The notes: generated by a model not told the origin, from the letters alone. A DNA stretch of 64,000 nt from Ramlibacter sp. (GCA_030695945.1 JAUYOG010000023.1:186001-250000); one strand, 5' to 3'; numbered from the stretch's first letter, positions 1 through 7,652 are shown. Made by a program: numbers and translations.

Positions 1-1
1 G

Positions 2-373
2 GCGGGGGAGAACAAGGGTTTCCTCGACCCGTTCAGCCCCCAGACCGAGAAGCACCGCGTCTTCGCCCAGTCGATGCTGGACCAGGTGCACAGGCAGTTC
101 ATCGACGTGGTCAAGGCGGGCCGTGGCAAACGGCTGAAGGAAACGCCGGAGCTCTTCAGCGGCCTGTTCTGGACCGGCCAGCAGGCGGTCGAAATGGGCC
201 TGGCCGATCAGCTGGGCAACGTCGACTTCGTGGCGCGCGAAGTCGTGAAGGCGGAAGACCTGGTGGACTACACCCGCCGCGACAACGTGGCCGAACGGCT
301 CGCCAAGAAGTTCGGCGCGGCCATCGGCGAGGGCGCCATCCGCGCGGTCAAGGCCGTGCCCGTCCTGCGCTGA
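2..373 (+). CDS. sppA: Signal peptide peptidase SppA-type S49 peptidase, C-terminal fragment
   Basis: The window opens inside this gene; 123 codons are visible before the TGA at 371-373. The residues match the C-terminal part of S49 serine peptidases, inner-membrane proteins that degrade cleaved signal peptides: the segment GLFWTGQQAVEMGLADQLG is the family's usual 'G-vwtG-qA-elGLvD-lG' region. The catalytic serine and lysine lie upstream of the window and cannot be checked. The gene runs convergently into the methyltransferase gene with only 19 bases between them. I see no clear terminator there. The family call is firm; the exact paralogue (SppA or a SohB-like protein) cannot be settled from this piece. 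Confidence 0.85.
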   Translation, partial: AGENKGFLDPFSPQTEKHRVFAQSMLDQVHRQFIDVVKAGRGKRLKETPELFSGLFWTGQQAVEMGLADQLGNVDFVAREVVKAEDLVDYTRRDNVAERLAKKFGAAIGEGAIRAVKAVPVLR

Positions 374-392
374 TTGGCATTGGGGTCGCGCG

Positions 393-1163
393 CTAGCGCC
401 CGATCCCGAACACGGCCGGGGTGTCGTTGGCGACCGGCGCGCCCTCCCGCCGCCAAGCGCTTACCGGAAGCCCACGCGTCGCCGCGGTTGCCAGCGTCAG
501 TCCGCTGCCGACGGCGAGGCGCGTCGTCGGTTGCAACGTCCTCGTCAGGGCGTCCCACAATGCCGTGTTGCGATAGGGCGTCTCGATGAAGAGTTGCGAT
601 TGGCCGTCCCTGAGCGCGATCGCCTCCAGCTCGCGAATGCGCTGGGCGCGCTGCGCGGCGTCCTGCGGCAGGTATCCCACGAACGCGAAGTTCTGGCCGT
701 TCAGGCCGCTGGCGGCGAGCGCCAGCAGCAACGACACCGGGCCGACCAGCGGGACGACCTGCACGCCCAGGTCGTGGGCCGCACGCACGACCGAGGACCC
801 CGGATCGGCCACGGCCGGCATCCCGGCTTCGCTGAGCAATCCGATGTCATGGCCGGCCAGCGCAGGCGCGAGCAGGGGCCGGGCATCGAAGCCGCCCGCT
901 TCGTGATCGCCCTTCTTATGGACCTCGCGCGGCAATTCCGTGACCTGCTGTTCGCGCAAGGGCAGCGCGAGCGGATGCAGCGCGTCGATGCGCTTGAGGT
1001 AGGCGCGAGCCGACTTGGCGTTCTCGCAGATCCAGTGCGTGAGCCGAGCGGCGGCCGCGAGCGTACCCGAGGGCATCGTTTCAGGCAGCGGCGTTTGCGT
1101 CGCGCAGCCGAAATCCAGCGGCGCCGGAACCAGGAACAGCTTGCCCTTGGCGGACGCCTGCAT
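393..1163 (-). CDS. SAM-dependent methyltransferase, tetrapyrrole methylase fold (RsmI-related)
   Basis: 256 residues. The sequence carries GLLSEAGMPAVADPGS and LVGPVSLLLALAASGLNGQNFAFVGYLP, the signature blocks of the tetrapyrrole methylase/RsmI superfamily that binds S-adenosylmethionine. RsmI methylates the ribose of C1402 in 16S rRNA, but this protein is divergent at its N-terminus and may be a paralogue with another substrate. The open frame extends further upstream; I chose the ATG at 1163-1161 because it overlaps the maf stop in a TGATG junction, which implies translational coupling, and because the extra upstream residues are low-complexity and arginine-rich. It lies downstream of maf in the same transcription unit. 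Confidence 0.8.
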   Translation of the reverse strand: MQASAKGKLFLVPAPLDFGCATQTPLPETMPSGTLAAAARLTHWICENAKSARAYLKRIDALHPLALPLREQQVTELPREVHKKGDHEAGGFDARPLLAPALAGHDIGLLSEAGMPAVADPGSSVVRAAHDLGVQVVPLVGPVSLLLALAASGLNGQNFAFVGYLPQDAAQRAQRIRELEAIALRDGQSQLFIETPYRNTALWDALTRTLQPTTRLAVGSGLTLATAATRGLPVSAWRREGAPVANDTPAVFGIGR

Positions 1164-1768
1164 CACAGGACCTTGACGCCGGCGGCCCGGATCATGCGGC
1201 AGGTGCGGATCAGGGGCAGGCCCACGAGAGCCGTGGGGTCGTCGCTGTCGATCGCGTCGAGGATGGCGATGCCCAGGCCCTCGCTGCGCGCGCTGCCGGC
1301 GCAATCGTAGGGCCGCTCGGCGAGCAGGTAGGCCTCGATTTCCTCGTCGGTGAGGGTGCGGAACTTCACTCTCACGGGGGCCAGGTCCGACTCCTCGAAC
1401 CCGGTGGCGAGGCAGACCACCGACACGGCGGTCTGGAATACGACCGTACGCCCGCGCATGCGCCGCAACTGGGCCACGGCGTTCTGGTGATTGCCGGGCT
1501 TGCCCAGCGGCTCGCCATCCATGTCGGCGACCTGGTCGGAGCCGATCACGACAGCGTCCGGAAACCCGGCTGCCACTGATTTCGCCTTGGCCAGGGCCAG
1601 GCGCACGGCCAGCCCATACGGCGATTCGCCCGCAAGCGGCGTCTCGTCGACGTCAGGGGCCGCAACCTGGAAATCCAGGTGCAGGCGCGACAGCAGCTCG
1701 CGCCGGTAGGGAGATGTCGAGCCCAGCACCAGCGGGCGGCTCAGGGGTGGGGAGGTTGCCTCGGGCAT
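1163..1768 (-). CDS. maf: Maf-family nucleotide pyrophosphatase (YceF type)
   Basis: 201 residues. The N-terminal LVLGSTSPYRRELLSRL is the Maf phosphate-binding motif (S-TSPYRRELL), followed by the conserved DVDE, VIGSDQVA and GKPG blocks. The protein hydrolyses non-canonical nucleoside triphosphates; the YceF subgroup prefers 7-methyl-GTP. Its position divergent from yceD-rpmF-plsX matches the conserved yceF/yceD/rpmF neighbourhood. The start ATG at 1768 faces the intron-bearing leader of the fatty-acid operon, so the two divergent promoters would have lain in the short ancestral gap that is now interrupted. Confidence 0.93.
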   Translation of the reverse strand: MPEATSPPLSRPLVLGSTSPYRRELLSRLHLDFQVAAPDVDETPLAGESPYGLAVRLALAKAKSVAAGFPDAVVIGSDQVADMDGEPLGKPGNHQNAVAQLRRMRGRTVVFQTAVSVVCLATGFEESDLAPVRVKFRTLTDEEIEAYLLAERPYDCAGSARSEGLGIAILDAIDSDDPTALVGLPLIRTCRMIRAAGVKVL

Positions 1769-1791
1769 GGCCTGATTCTCTTACACTGGGC

Positions 1792-1801
1792 CAATGGTGC
1801 G
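1792..1801. repeat. Left copy of 10-base direct repeat CAATGGTGCG
   Basis: CAATGGTGCG occurs here and again at 2202-2211, exactly 410 bases apart. The right copy consists of five bases that can pair with the intron's exon-binding loop (CAATG) followed by the first five intron bases (GTGCG). The left copy therefore looks like a second copy of the 5' splice junction, or like a target-site duplication around the stem-loop array. The last three bases also form part of the first stem of the array. Confidence 0.7.
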
Positions 1802-2193
1802 ACTCGAAGTCGCTTCATAGCAGTCCTAGTGACTGCATTCAACAGAGCATTTCTCCTCTGGAGACATGACGATTTCCTCCCCGGAAATCAATCAGAAAGA
1901 TGGCCAACGCGCCCCGCGCGCCGACCATCTTGGAAGCACCGTCAAGGTCGCTTTCGCAACAAAATTTGGCCTTCCGGCAGGAATTTCTGTTGCCTGAACG
2001 ATACAGATACAAAATAAATTTGTACTGTCTCCACCGCCTCTCTGGGCGGTCAACGAAGCGGCACCGCTCAAGGTGCCTTGTTTCTATTAACCGAAACCAC
2101 TTCTGGAACGAAGTGACCTCGTCCGTTAGTGCATCCCGAGCAATTGGGATGTGCGGAGCTACGGATAAACATCCTGCGCCTCACGGCGCGCAG
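1799..2193. other. Array of tandem, sequence-unrelated stem-loops
   Basis: Nine perfect stems of at least 6 bp with loops of 3-8 bases follow one another: 1799-1813 (GCGACT/AGTCGC), 1820-1836 (GCAGTC/GACTGC), 1871-1889 (GATTTCC/GGAAATC), 2008-2024 (TACAAA/TTTGTA, extended by 4 bp after one bulged A), 2033-2050 (ACCGCC/GGCGGT), 2060-2077 (GGCACC/GGTGCC), 2098-2115 (CACTTC/GAAGTG), 2132-2151 (CATCCC/GGGATG) and 2174-2193 (CTGCGC/GCGCAG). Weaker or composite hairpins fill the gaps at 1843-1860, 1897-1931 (7 bp outer, 4 bp inner), 1932-1955 and 2163-2174. The stems do not resemble each other, so this is not a repeat family. The stretch is visibly richer in A and T than the flanking genes and has no credible coding frame. 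I do not recognise it. Transcription, if any, would most simply be on the plus strand with the intron. Confidence 0.75.
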
Positions 2194-2201
2194 CACACCA
2201 G

Positions 2202-2211
2202 CAATGGTGCG
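2202..2211. repeat. Right copy of 10-base direct repeat CAATGGTGCG
   Basis: The second copy of CAATGGTGCG. It spans the proposed 5' splice junction: CAATG (2202-2206) as intron-binding site 1 and GTGCG (2207-2211) as the conserved group II intron 5' end. Confidence 0.7.
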
Positions 2212-2364
2212 CGACACATCGAGCAAGACGATGCGGGGATGCCGAGGTAAAGGGTATGGGAAACACACTGTGAACGTTCGTCAGAACCGTCGTGACCAGT
2301 AAGCAGCTAACTCTTGTTTTCCGGGCTCGCCCGGAGAGCTGCGGCCAAAACGGCAATGCGTCTG

Positions 2365-2390
2365 GGACCAACTGTCATTGACGTTGGTCC
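2365..2390 (+). other. Intron domain I hairpin with exon-binding site 1
   Basis: An 8-bp perfect stem (GGACCAAC/GTTGGTCC) presents a 10-base loop containing CATTG at 2376-2380. CATTG is the exact complement of CAATG, found immediately before the proposed 5' splice site (2202-2206) and again at 1792-1796. This is the expected EBS1-IBS1 pairing of group II introns and supports the 5' boundary. Confidence 0.7.
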
Positions 2391-2735
2391 GTTCCCTAAG
2401 TACGCACGGCGGATAGAACGTCCCTAACCCCATCTTCCGGCCTGCCGGCCGAATGGGCACCGTGGGAAACGAGGTAAACCCGATGCATCGCCACGCCCTC
2501 ACGGACGTGGCAACCGAAGCGCAAGCGACGGCCATGGTGTAGCGGGCAGAGGAAGAAGCAAAAAGCGAATGCCGATCTGTAACGGATCGGATAGGGCTGG
2601 TGCCCAGCGTGAAAGCGTGCTGACTTGCTTCAGGTGCGACGGCGTAAAGCCATTGCGAACTTTATCAATGGCCCTGCGGGTGGTTAGCCCGTAGGGGCCG
2701 ACCTTCGCCCAATGGGTCTCCTCACTGGAGAAGGT

Positions 2736-4445
2736 ATGCAAACAAGTGCGGGCGCTCGCGCCCATATCGCTGCGTCTTCGGGCGGACCAAGCGACTGGCA
2801 CCTCATCGATTGGGGTCTGGTCGCGCAATTCGTCGGGAAGGCGCAGATGCGCATTGCGCAGGCAGAACAGGACAAGGACTATCGACGAGTCAAACGGCTC
2901 CAGAGAAGCCTCGTCCGATCCTGGCAAGCCAAGGCATTGGCGGTCAGGAAAGTTACCGAGAACCGAGGGAAGCGAACGAGTGGCATCGATCGCGAACTCT
3001 GGCCTTCACCAGAGGCCAAATGGAACGCGGTGTGTCGATTGAATAAATCGGGATACCGGGCGCGACCTTTGCGGCGCGTCTATATCCCGAAATCGAACGG
3101 GAAGGAGCGCCCCTTGGGCATTCCGACCATGTTCGACCGGGCGATGCAGGCCTTGTACCTGCTCGCGCTGGAGCCAGTCGCGGAATGCGCGTCCGATCCG
3201 AACAGCTACGGCTTTCGCAAAGGACGGTCAACGCACGATGCGCGGAGCCAGTTGTTCTTGTCTTTGTCCAAACAGGCTTCGGCCCAATGGATATTGGATG
3301 CGGACATCACCGGGTTCTTCGACAACATCAATCACGAATGGCTGCTAGCGAATGTTCACATGAACAAACGCGTTCTCCAGCAGTGGTTGAAATCAGGCGT
3401 CGTCGAAAGGGGACAACTGAGCCGCACCGAGATGGGCACGCCGCAAGGCGGGATCATCTCGCCGACATTGGCGAACATCACCCTGAATGGGCTGGAAGCG
3501 GGACTGCAGCGGCACATCGTGGCCGCGCTGGGATTCCGGAAGGCTCAGAAGGCAAAGGTCAATTTGGTCCGGTATGCGGACGACTTCGTGGTGACCGGCG
3601 ACTCGCAAGAGCTGCTGGAAACCGTGGTTCGACCTTGGATCGTGGAATTCCTGCGCGAGCGGGGACTGACGCTGTCTGAGGAGAAGACCCGAATCGTCCA
3701 CATCGACCAAGGCTTTGACTTCCTTGGGTGGAACTTCCGCAAGTACCGCGGAAAGATGCTGATCAAACCGAGTTCGAAGAACGTGAAAGCGTTCTACGGC
3801 AAGGTGCGGGATGTCATCGAACGTTCGCTGTCAGTTCCAACGGAACTGCTCATCAGGAAGCTCAATCCAATCCTTCGGGGTTGGGCTGAGTACCACAAGG
3901 GTGTGGTCGCCAAAGCGGCGTACTCGCGTCTTGACCACCAGATCTATTGGCGGTTGATGCGCTGGGGGCTACGGCGGCATCCTAGAAAGTCCGGCAAGTG
4001 GGTGTACGAACACTACTGGCAGCAACTCGGCTCACGCCGGGCGTTTGCCACCACGACCCGGAACCGACAGGAAGAACAGGTGACGCTGGTCTTGTACCAG
4101 CTTGCGGACACGAAAATTGTCCGCCACCAGAAGGTCGTGGGGGCTTACAACCCCTTCGATCCCCAGTGGGAAGTCTATGGCGAAGAACGTCATGCCGCCC
4201 AGAAATCGCAAGAAATCTGGGACGGTCAGCGTTTGACGCTGTGGCTGCAGCAGGGTGGCCATTGCGCCCTGTGTGAGCAGAAACTGGACAGTGCAGGCGA
4301 CGCGGACGACCACCATATCGTCTATCGAATGCACGGCGGGAGTCATGCCCTCGCCAACCGTTTGCTTTTGCACTCGGTCTGTCACCGGCGGGTACACGCC
4401 CTGGGTTTGGAGGTAACCAAGCCGGTCCCAGTACGGGGACTTTAA
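2736..4445 (+). CDS. ltrA: Group II intron reverse transcriptase/maturase with HNH endonuclease domain
   Basis: 569 residues from the ATG at 2736, which has GGAG five bases upstream; an in-frame ATG at 2712 would add eight residues. Domains in order: an N-terminal region with the IDW motif near residue 25; reverse transcriptase fingers and palm with RPLGIPTMFDRAMQALY, NSYGFRKGRSTHDA, the catalytic box RYADDFVVTGD (YADD near residues 280-283) and GFDFLGWNFRKY; the maturase X domain with NPILRGWAEYHKGVV near residue 380; and a C-terminal HNH zinc-type endonuclease (CALC, DDHHIVYRMHGG, CHRRVH) from about residue 510. It would help the intron RNA fold and splice, cut the target DNA and copy the intron into it. 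No frameshift or missing active-site residue is visible. Confidence 0.95.
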   Translation: MQTSAGARAHIAASSGGPSDWHLIDWGLVAQFVGKAQMRIAQAEQDKDYRRVKRLQRSLVRSWQAKALAVRKVTENRGKRTSGIDRELWPSPEAKWNAVCRLNKSGYRARPLRRVYIPKSNGKERPLGIPTMFDRAMQALYLLALEPVAECASDPNSYGFRKGRSTHDARSQLFLSLSKQASAQWILDADITGFFDNINHEWLLANVHMNKRVLQQWLKSGVVERGQLSRTEMGTPQGGIISPTLANITLNGLEAGLQRHIVAALGFRKAQKAKVNLVRYADDFVVTGDSQELLETVVRPWIVEFLRERGLTLSEEKTRIVHIDQGFDFLGWNFRKYRGKMLIKPSSKNVKAFYGKVRDVIERSLSVPTELLIRKLNPILRGWAEYHKGVVAKAAYSRLDHQIYWRLMRWGLRRHPRKSGKWVYEHYWQQLGSRRAFATTTRNRQEEQVTLVLYQLADTKIVRHQKVVGAYNPFDPQWEVYGEERHAAQKSQEIWDGQRLTLWLQQGGHCALCEQKLDSAGDADDHHIVYRMHGGSHALANRLLLHSVCHRRVHALGLEVTKPVPVRGL

Positions 4446-4505
4446 TCCGGGGGTTAGACTGCGCGCATGCAGCGCAAGAAGTCTAATTTTCCGGTGGTCG
4501 TGCGT

Positions 4506-4539
4506 GAGCCGGATGCGTTGAAAGGCGCAAGTCCGGTTC
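4506..4539 (+). other. Group II intron domain V
   Basis: A 34-base hairpin from GAGCCGGATGCG through the GAAA loop region to GTCCGGTTC, the length and layout of group II domain V, which forms the catalytic core with its invariant AGC triad and GAAA-type tetraloop. It lies 60 bases after the reverse transcriptase stop, as expected at the end of domain IV. Confidence 0.92.
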
Positions 4540-4541
4540 TT

Positions 4542-4578
4542 AGGGGGGGGGGGGGCCGAGAGGCTTCCTCCCTACCCT
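4542..4578 (+). other. Group II intron domain VI with bulged branch-point adenosine
   Basis: A run of 13 G (4543-4555) pairs through G-C and G-U pairs with the pyrimidine-rich strand 4565-4577, capped by a GAGA tetraloop (4558-4561). A4574 is left unpaired three pairs from the base, the expected position of the lariat branch point. The 3' splice site should be near 4580-4582. The long G run is at risk of sequencing-length error. Confidence 0.8.
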
Positions 4579-4595
4579 CCAGCACAGCGCCAAAC

Positions 4596-4657
4596 CGCTT
4601 CAAGCAAGCGAACGTCCCCTCGGGGGGCAGCCCGGCAGCGCCGGGCGTGGGGGCCAC
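4596..4657 (+). repeat. Modular hairpin repeat, copy 1 (intron-yceD)
   Basis: Module order: small hairpin CGCTT-caagc-AAGCG (4596-4610); core CCCCTCGGGGGGCAGC; second hairpin CCCGGC-agc-GCCGGG; terminal GCGTGGGGGC. The terminal G run stands just before the yceD ATG at the right distance for a ribosome-binding site. Related copies occur near 17.7, 20.8 and 34.0 kb. Similar intergenic sequences are common in Comamonadaceae genomes as far as I recall. Confidence 0.75.
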
Positions 4658-5203
4658 ATGAGCAAGGAGTTTGCCGCGCGGCGGCTTGATGTCAAAGCGT
4701 TCGCCGAAGAGGGAGCGCACCTGCACGGCGAGCAACCGCTGCGCGAGCACGACCGGCTGATGGCGGAGACCGAACGCCGTGGCGCCGGATCGGCAGTCCA
4801 CTGGTCGGCTACCGGGGAGTTGCGCAATCCGCGCCATGTGCACCCGGAGATCTGGGTGCATCTCCAGTCGGACGCGATCCTGCCCCTGACCTGCCAGCGC
4901 TGCCTGCTGCCCGTCGATGTGCCTGTTTCCGTGGACAGGTCGTTCCGGTTCGTCCCGGACGAGGAGATGGCCGCGGCGCAGGACGAGCAATCCGAAGAGG
5001 ACGTGCTGGCGCTCAGCCGCAGCCTGGACCTGGTCGAACTGGTCGAGGACGAGTTGCTGATGGAACTGCCCCTGGCGCCGCGCCACGAGGCCTGTCCGGA
5101 GCCGCTGAAACTGGCCGTGGCGGACGAGGATTTCGAGGAGGCTTCCGCGCCCCGCGAGAACCCGTTTGCGCTCCTGGGCAAGCTCAAGGGCGGCAAGCCC
5201 TAG
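4658..5203 (+). CDS. yceD: YceD family protein (DUF177)
   Basis: 181 residues. The LTCQRCL motif near the middle and the C-terminal PRENPFALLGKLKGGK are typical of YceD, a small protein encoded just before ribosomal protein L32; the family has been linked to 23S rRNA accumulation. The start at 4658 is preceded by the repeat-derived GGGGG. Its long N-terminal and acidic middle region are usual. The gene begins the yceD-rpmF-plsX-fab cluster and is the first gene downstream of the intron, so its native promoter is now separated from it by up to 2.9 kb unless the intron is spliced or read through. Confidence 0.9.
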   Translation: MSKEFAARRLDVKAFAEEGAHLHGEQPLREHDRLMAETERRGAGSAVHWSATGELRNPRHVHPEIWVHLQSDAILPLTCQRCLLPVDVPVSVDRSFRFVPDEEMAAAQDEQSEEDVLALSRSLDLVELVEDELLMELPLAPRHEACPEPLKLAVADEDFEEASAPRENPFALLGKLKGGKP

Positions 5204-5232
5204 CAATCGCCAGCCAAATCAACAAGTTGGGC

Positions 5233-5238
5233 TATAAT
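5233..5238 (+). promoter_or_regulatory. Possible -10 element upstream of rpmF
   Basis: A perfect TATAAT stands 109 bases before the rpmF start in the yceD-rpmF gap. I find no good -35 hexamer at 16-18 bases, so the promoter is weakly supported. It could give rpmF and the fatty-acid genes expression that does not depend on the intron-bearing leader. Confidence 0.35.
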
Positions 5239-5346
5239 CATGGGCTTCGCGCCATTGGGGCTTTGTGCCCCTTGCGCTTACCGCCAACCCATTAACCGCC
5301 CCGGGCGCAATCCGCGCGCAGGGCCCTTTGAATCCAGGAGCCCCTC

Positions 5347-5529
5347 ATGGCCGTCCAGCAAAACAAGAAATCGCCGTCCAAGCGCGGCATGCACCGCTCG
5401 CACAACGCCCTGGTCGTGCCCGGCATCGCGGTGGAAGCCACCACCGGCGAAACCCATCTGCGCCACCACATCAGCCCGACGGGCTTCTACCGTGGGCGCA
5501 AGGTGCTCAAGACCAAGAACGAAGCCTGA
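5347..5529 (+). CDS. rpmF: 50S ribosomal protein L32
   Basis: 60 residues, full length for the family. The N-terminus [20 protein letters not shown] is the diagnostic L32 sequence. L32 sits in the large subunit near the peptidyl transferase centre. AGGAG precedes the ATG by 6 bases. The gene lies between yceD and plsX as in many proteobacteria, linking ribosome and membrane-lipid synthesis. It is followed by a strong hairpin. Confidence 0.97.
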   Translation: MAVQQNKKSPSKRGMHRSHNALVVPGIAVEATTGETHLRHHISPTGFYRGRKVLKTKNEA

Positions 5530-5548
5530 CCCGGCCCTACGGCCATGG

Positions 5549-5583
5549 AGGCCCGGCTGCGCCCATCGCAGCGCGGGCCTTCG
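5549..5583 (+). terminator. Hairpin with weak T tract after rpmF
   Basis: A 13-bp stem (AGGCCCG plus GCTGCG on the left, CGCAGC plus CGGGCCT on the right, one bulged G at 5573) with loop CCCAT, followed by TCGTCGTTTT. It looks like an attenuator that would lower transcription of plsX-fab relative to rpmF. Confidence 0.55.
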
Positions 5584-5621
5584 TCGTTTTCGGGTATTGA
5601 ATCCGTTCTACATTTGATTCC

Positions 5622-6671
5622 ATGACTACTCTGGCTGTCGACTGCATGGGGGGCGACCATGGCCCCCGCGTCACGCTGGCCGCGTGTCGGCATTTCCTCG
5701 ACAAGCAGCCCGACGCGCACCTGCTGCTGGTCGGCGCGCAAGAGAGCCTGCGGGCGTTCGCACACCCGCGGGCGCGGATCGTGCCGGCCTCCGAAGTGGT
5801 GGCGATGGACGATTCGGTCGAGGTAGCCCTGCGCCGGAAGAAGGACTCGTCGATGCGGGTGACGATCCAGCAGGTCAAGGACGGCCAAGCCCAAGCGGCC
5901 GTTTCGGCTGGCAACACCGGCGCGCTGATGGCGCTTGCGCGCTACCTGCTCAAGACGGTCGACGGCATCGATCGACCCGCTATCGCGTACCCCATGCCCA
6001 ATGCCAAGGGAGGCGCGACGACGGTGCTGGACCTCGGCGCCAACGTCGATTGCACGGAGCACCACCTGCTCCAGTTCGCCGTGATGGGTTCGGCCCTCGT
6101 TTCGGCCCTCAACCATGTGGAGGCCCCATCCGTCGGCTTGCTGAACATCGGCGAAGAGGTGATAAAAGGCAGCGAAGTGATCAAAAAAGCCGGGGAATTG
6201 CTACGATCTGCGGCCAATTCCGGCGATTTGAATTTCTTTGGGAACGTCGAGGGTAACGATATTTTCAAGGGGACCACGGATATCGTGGTGTGCGACGGGT
6301 TCGTTGGAAACGTCGCACTCAAGACCAGCGAGGGGCTGGCCACGATGATTGGCGGCTTCCTGAGAGAGGAGTTCTCGCGTAGCCTCTTGACAAAACTTGC
6401 TGCTATCGTCGTCTATCCGATCCTATCTGCTTTCAAAAACCGCGTTGACTACCGGCGTTACAACGGTGCGGCGCTGTTGGGTTTGCGTGGCCTGGTGTTC
6501 AAGAGCCACGGCTCGGCGGACGAGGTTGCTTTCGAGCAGGCTTTGAACCGGGCGTATGATGCGGCCCGAAACAACCTGCTCGAACGCGTCCAGGCGCGCA
6601 TCGCCCATGCCAGGCCCCTGCTGGTGGGCAGCGAAGGCGATGCGCAGTCGGTGGAAGCCGTGGCGTCCTGA
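5622..6671 (+). CDS. plsX: Phosphate acyltransferase PlsX
   Basis: 349 residues. [19 protein letters not shown] is the signature N-terminus, and [36 protein letters not shown] and [16 protein letters not shown] are conserved. PlsX converts acyl-ACP and phosphate to acyl-phosphate, the acyl donor for glycerol-3-phosphate acyltransferase PlsY in phospholipid synthesis; it is a peripheral membrane enzyme. It begins about 40 bases after the rpmF attenuator hairpin and is followed three bases later by fabH. Length is normal. Confidence 0.97.
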   Translation: MTTLAVDCMGGDHGPRVTLAACRHFLDKQPDAHLLLVGAQESLRAFAHPRARIVPASEVVAMDDSVEVALRRKKDSSMRVTIQQVKDGQAQAAVSAGNTGALMALARYLLKTVDGIDRPAIAYPMPNAKGGATTVLDLGANVDCTEHHLLQFAVMGSALVSALNHVEAPSVGLLNIGEEVIKGSEVIKKAGELLRSAANSGDLNFFGNVEGNDIFKGTTDIVVCDGFVGNVALKTSEGLATMIGGFLREEFSRSLLTKLAAIVVYPILSAFKNRVDYRRYNGAALLGLRGLVFKSHGSADEVAFEQALNRAYDAARNNLLERVQARIAHARPLLVGSEGDAQSVEAVAS

Positions 6672-6674
6672 TCG

Positions 6675-7652
6675 ATGACAACCTATTCCCGCATCACCGG
6701 CACCGGCAGCTACCTGCCGCCGCGCCGCGTGACCAATGCCGACCTGGCCGCTGAACTGGCGGCCAGGGGGGTCGAAACCTCCGACCAATGGATCGTCGAG
6801 CGCACCGGCATCCGCGCGCGCCACTTCGCGGCGCCGGACGTCACGGCCAGCGACCTGGCGGCGCATGCATCACGGCAGGCACTCGAAGCCGCGGGCGTTG
6901 CGGCCAAGGACATCGACCTGATCATCGTCGCCACGTCGACGCCCGACATGGTGTTCCCGTCGGCGGCATGCATCCTGCAGGCCAAACTGGGAATCGCGGG
7001 CTGCCCGGCGTTCGACGTGCAGGCGGTCTGCAGCGGCTTCGTCTATGCACTGACGATCGCCGACTCCATGATCAAGACCGGTGCGGCCAGCAAGGCGCTG
7101 GTGATCGGCGCCGAAGTTTTCTCGCGCATCCTGGATTTCAACGATCGCACCACCTGCGTGCTGTTCGGCGACGGCGCCGGAGCCGTGGTGCTGGAGGCGT
7201 CGGACACGCCCGGTATCCTCTCGAGCGACCTGCATGCCGACGGCAAGCACGTGGGCATGCTGTGCGTGCCGGGCACGGTGTCGGGCGGGAAGGTGCTGGG
7301 CGACCCGCTCCTCAAGATGGACGGCCAGGCCGTGTTCAAGCTGGCCGTGGGCGTCCTGGAGGACGCCGCGCGGGCGGCGCTGGCCAAGGCCGGGAAAACC
7401 GACGCGGACATCGACTGGCTCATTCCGCACCAGGCCAACATCAGGATCATGACGAGCACGGCGAAGAAGCTGAAGCTGCCCATGGAGAAGGTGGTCGTCA
7501 CCGTGGACCAGCACGGCAATACCTCGGCGGCTTCGATCCCGTTGGCGCTGGATTCGGCCGTGCGCAGCGGCAAGATCAGGAAGGGTGACACGCTGATGCT
7601 GGAAGGCGTTGGCGGCGGTTTCACCTGGGGCGCGGTCCTGCTGGACTTCTAG
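6675..7652 (+). CDS. fabH: Beta-ketoacyl-ACP synthase III
   Basis: 325 residues. The catalytic triad is visible: Cys in VQAVCSGF (about residue 119), His in [10 protein letters not shown] and Asn in GNTSAASIP. FabH condenses acetyl-CoA with malonyl-ACP to start each fatty acid. The C-terminal [11 protein letters not shown] is typical. The start lies three bases after the plsX stop, indicating cotranscription, and fabD follows after 46 bases. Confidence 0.97.
   Translation: MTTYSRITGTGSYLPPRRVTNADLAAELAARGVETSDQWIVERTGIRARHFAAPDVTASDLAAHASRQALEAAGVAAKDIDLIIVATSTPDMVFPSAACILQAKLGIAGCPAFDVQAVCSGFVYALTIADSMIKTGAASKALVIGAEVFSRILDFNDRTTCVLFGDGAGAVVLEASDTPGILSSDLHADGKHVGMLCVPGTVSGGKVLGDPLLKMDGQAVFKLAVGVLEDAARAALAKAGKTDADIDWLIPHQANIRIMTSTAKKLKLPMEKVVVTVDQHGNTSAASIPLALDSAVRSGKIRKGDTLMLEGVGGGFTWGAVLLDF

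Larger units (their letters stand above)
2207..4581 (+). mobile_element. Group II intron (bacterial chloroplast-like type) with encoded reverse transcriptase
   Basis: A retroelement of about 2.4 kb in the maf-yceD leader, in the same direction as yceD-rpmF-plsX. The 5' end fits the consensus GTGYG at 2207; the 3' end is placed about 7-8 bases after the bulged adenosine of domain VI and is uncertain by a base or two. Domain I carries an exon-binding loop complementary to the five bases before the 5' junction. The reverse transcriptase gene lies in domain IV, followed by an intact domain V and a domain VI hairpin. All parts needed for splicing and retrohoming appear present, so the copy may be active; this is inference. 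The insertion breaks no reading frame. Confidence 0.9.

Noticed and set aside
1837..1843. ATTCAAC resembling an integron attC core (RYYYAAC)
   Set aside because: No matching GTTRRRY partner or attC-like long imperfect palindrome follows, and there is no integrase; the array's hairpins are short and perfect.
2151..2155. GTGCG at 2151 as an alternative intron 5' end
   Set aside because: The bases before it (GGGAT) do not match the EBS1 loop CATTG, whereas CAATG before 2207 matches it fully; the 2151 site also lies inside a stem of the array.
1799..2193. CRISPR or other repeat array
   Set aside because: There is no repeated unit: every stem has a different sequence, and the spacing varies from about 20 to 40 bases.
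1797..2206. A second, complete group II intron in tandem
   Set aside because: No domain V (GAGC...GAAA...GTTC hairpin) and no reverse transcriptase lie in this interval, and it does not align by eye with the start of the intron at 2207.
1900..2250. Open frame of 116 codons on the plus strand across the stem-loop array
   Set aside because: It runs through perfect inverted repeats and across the intron's 5' junction, has no ribosome-binding site, and its product has no recognisable pattern.
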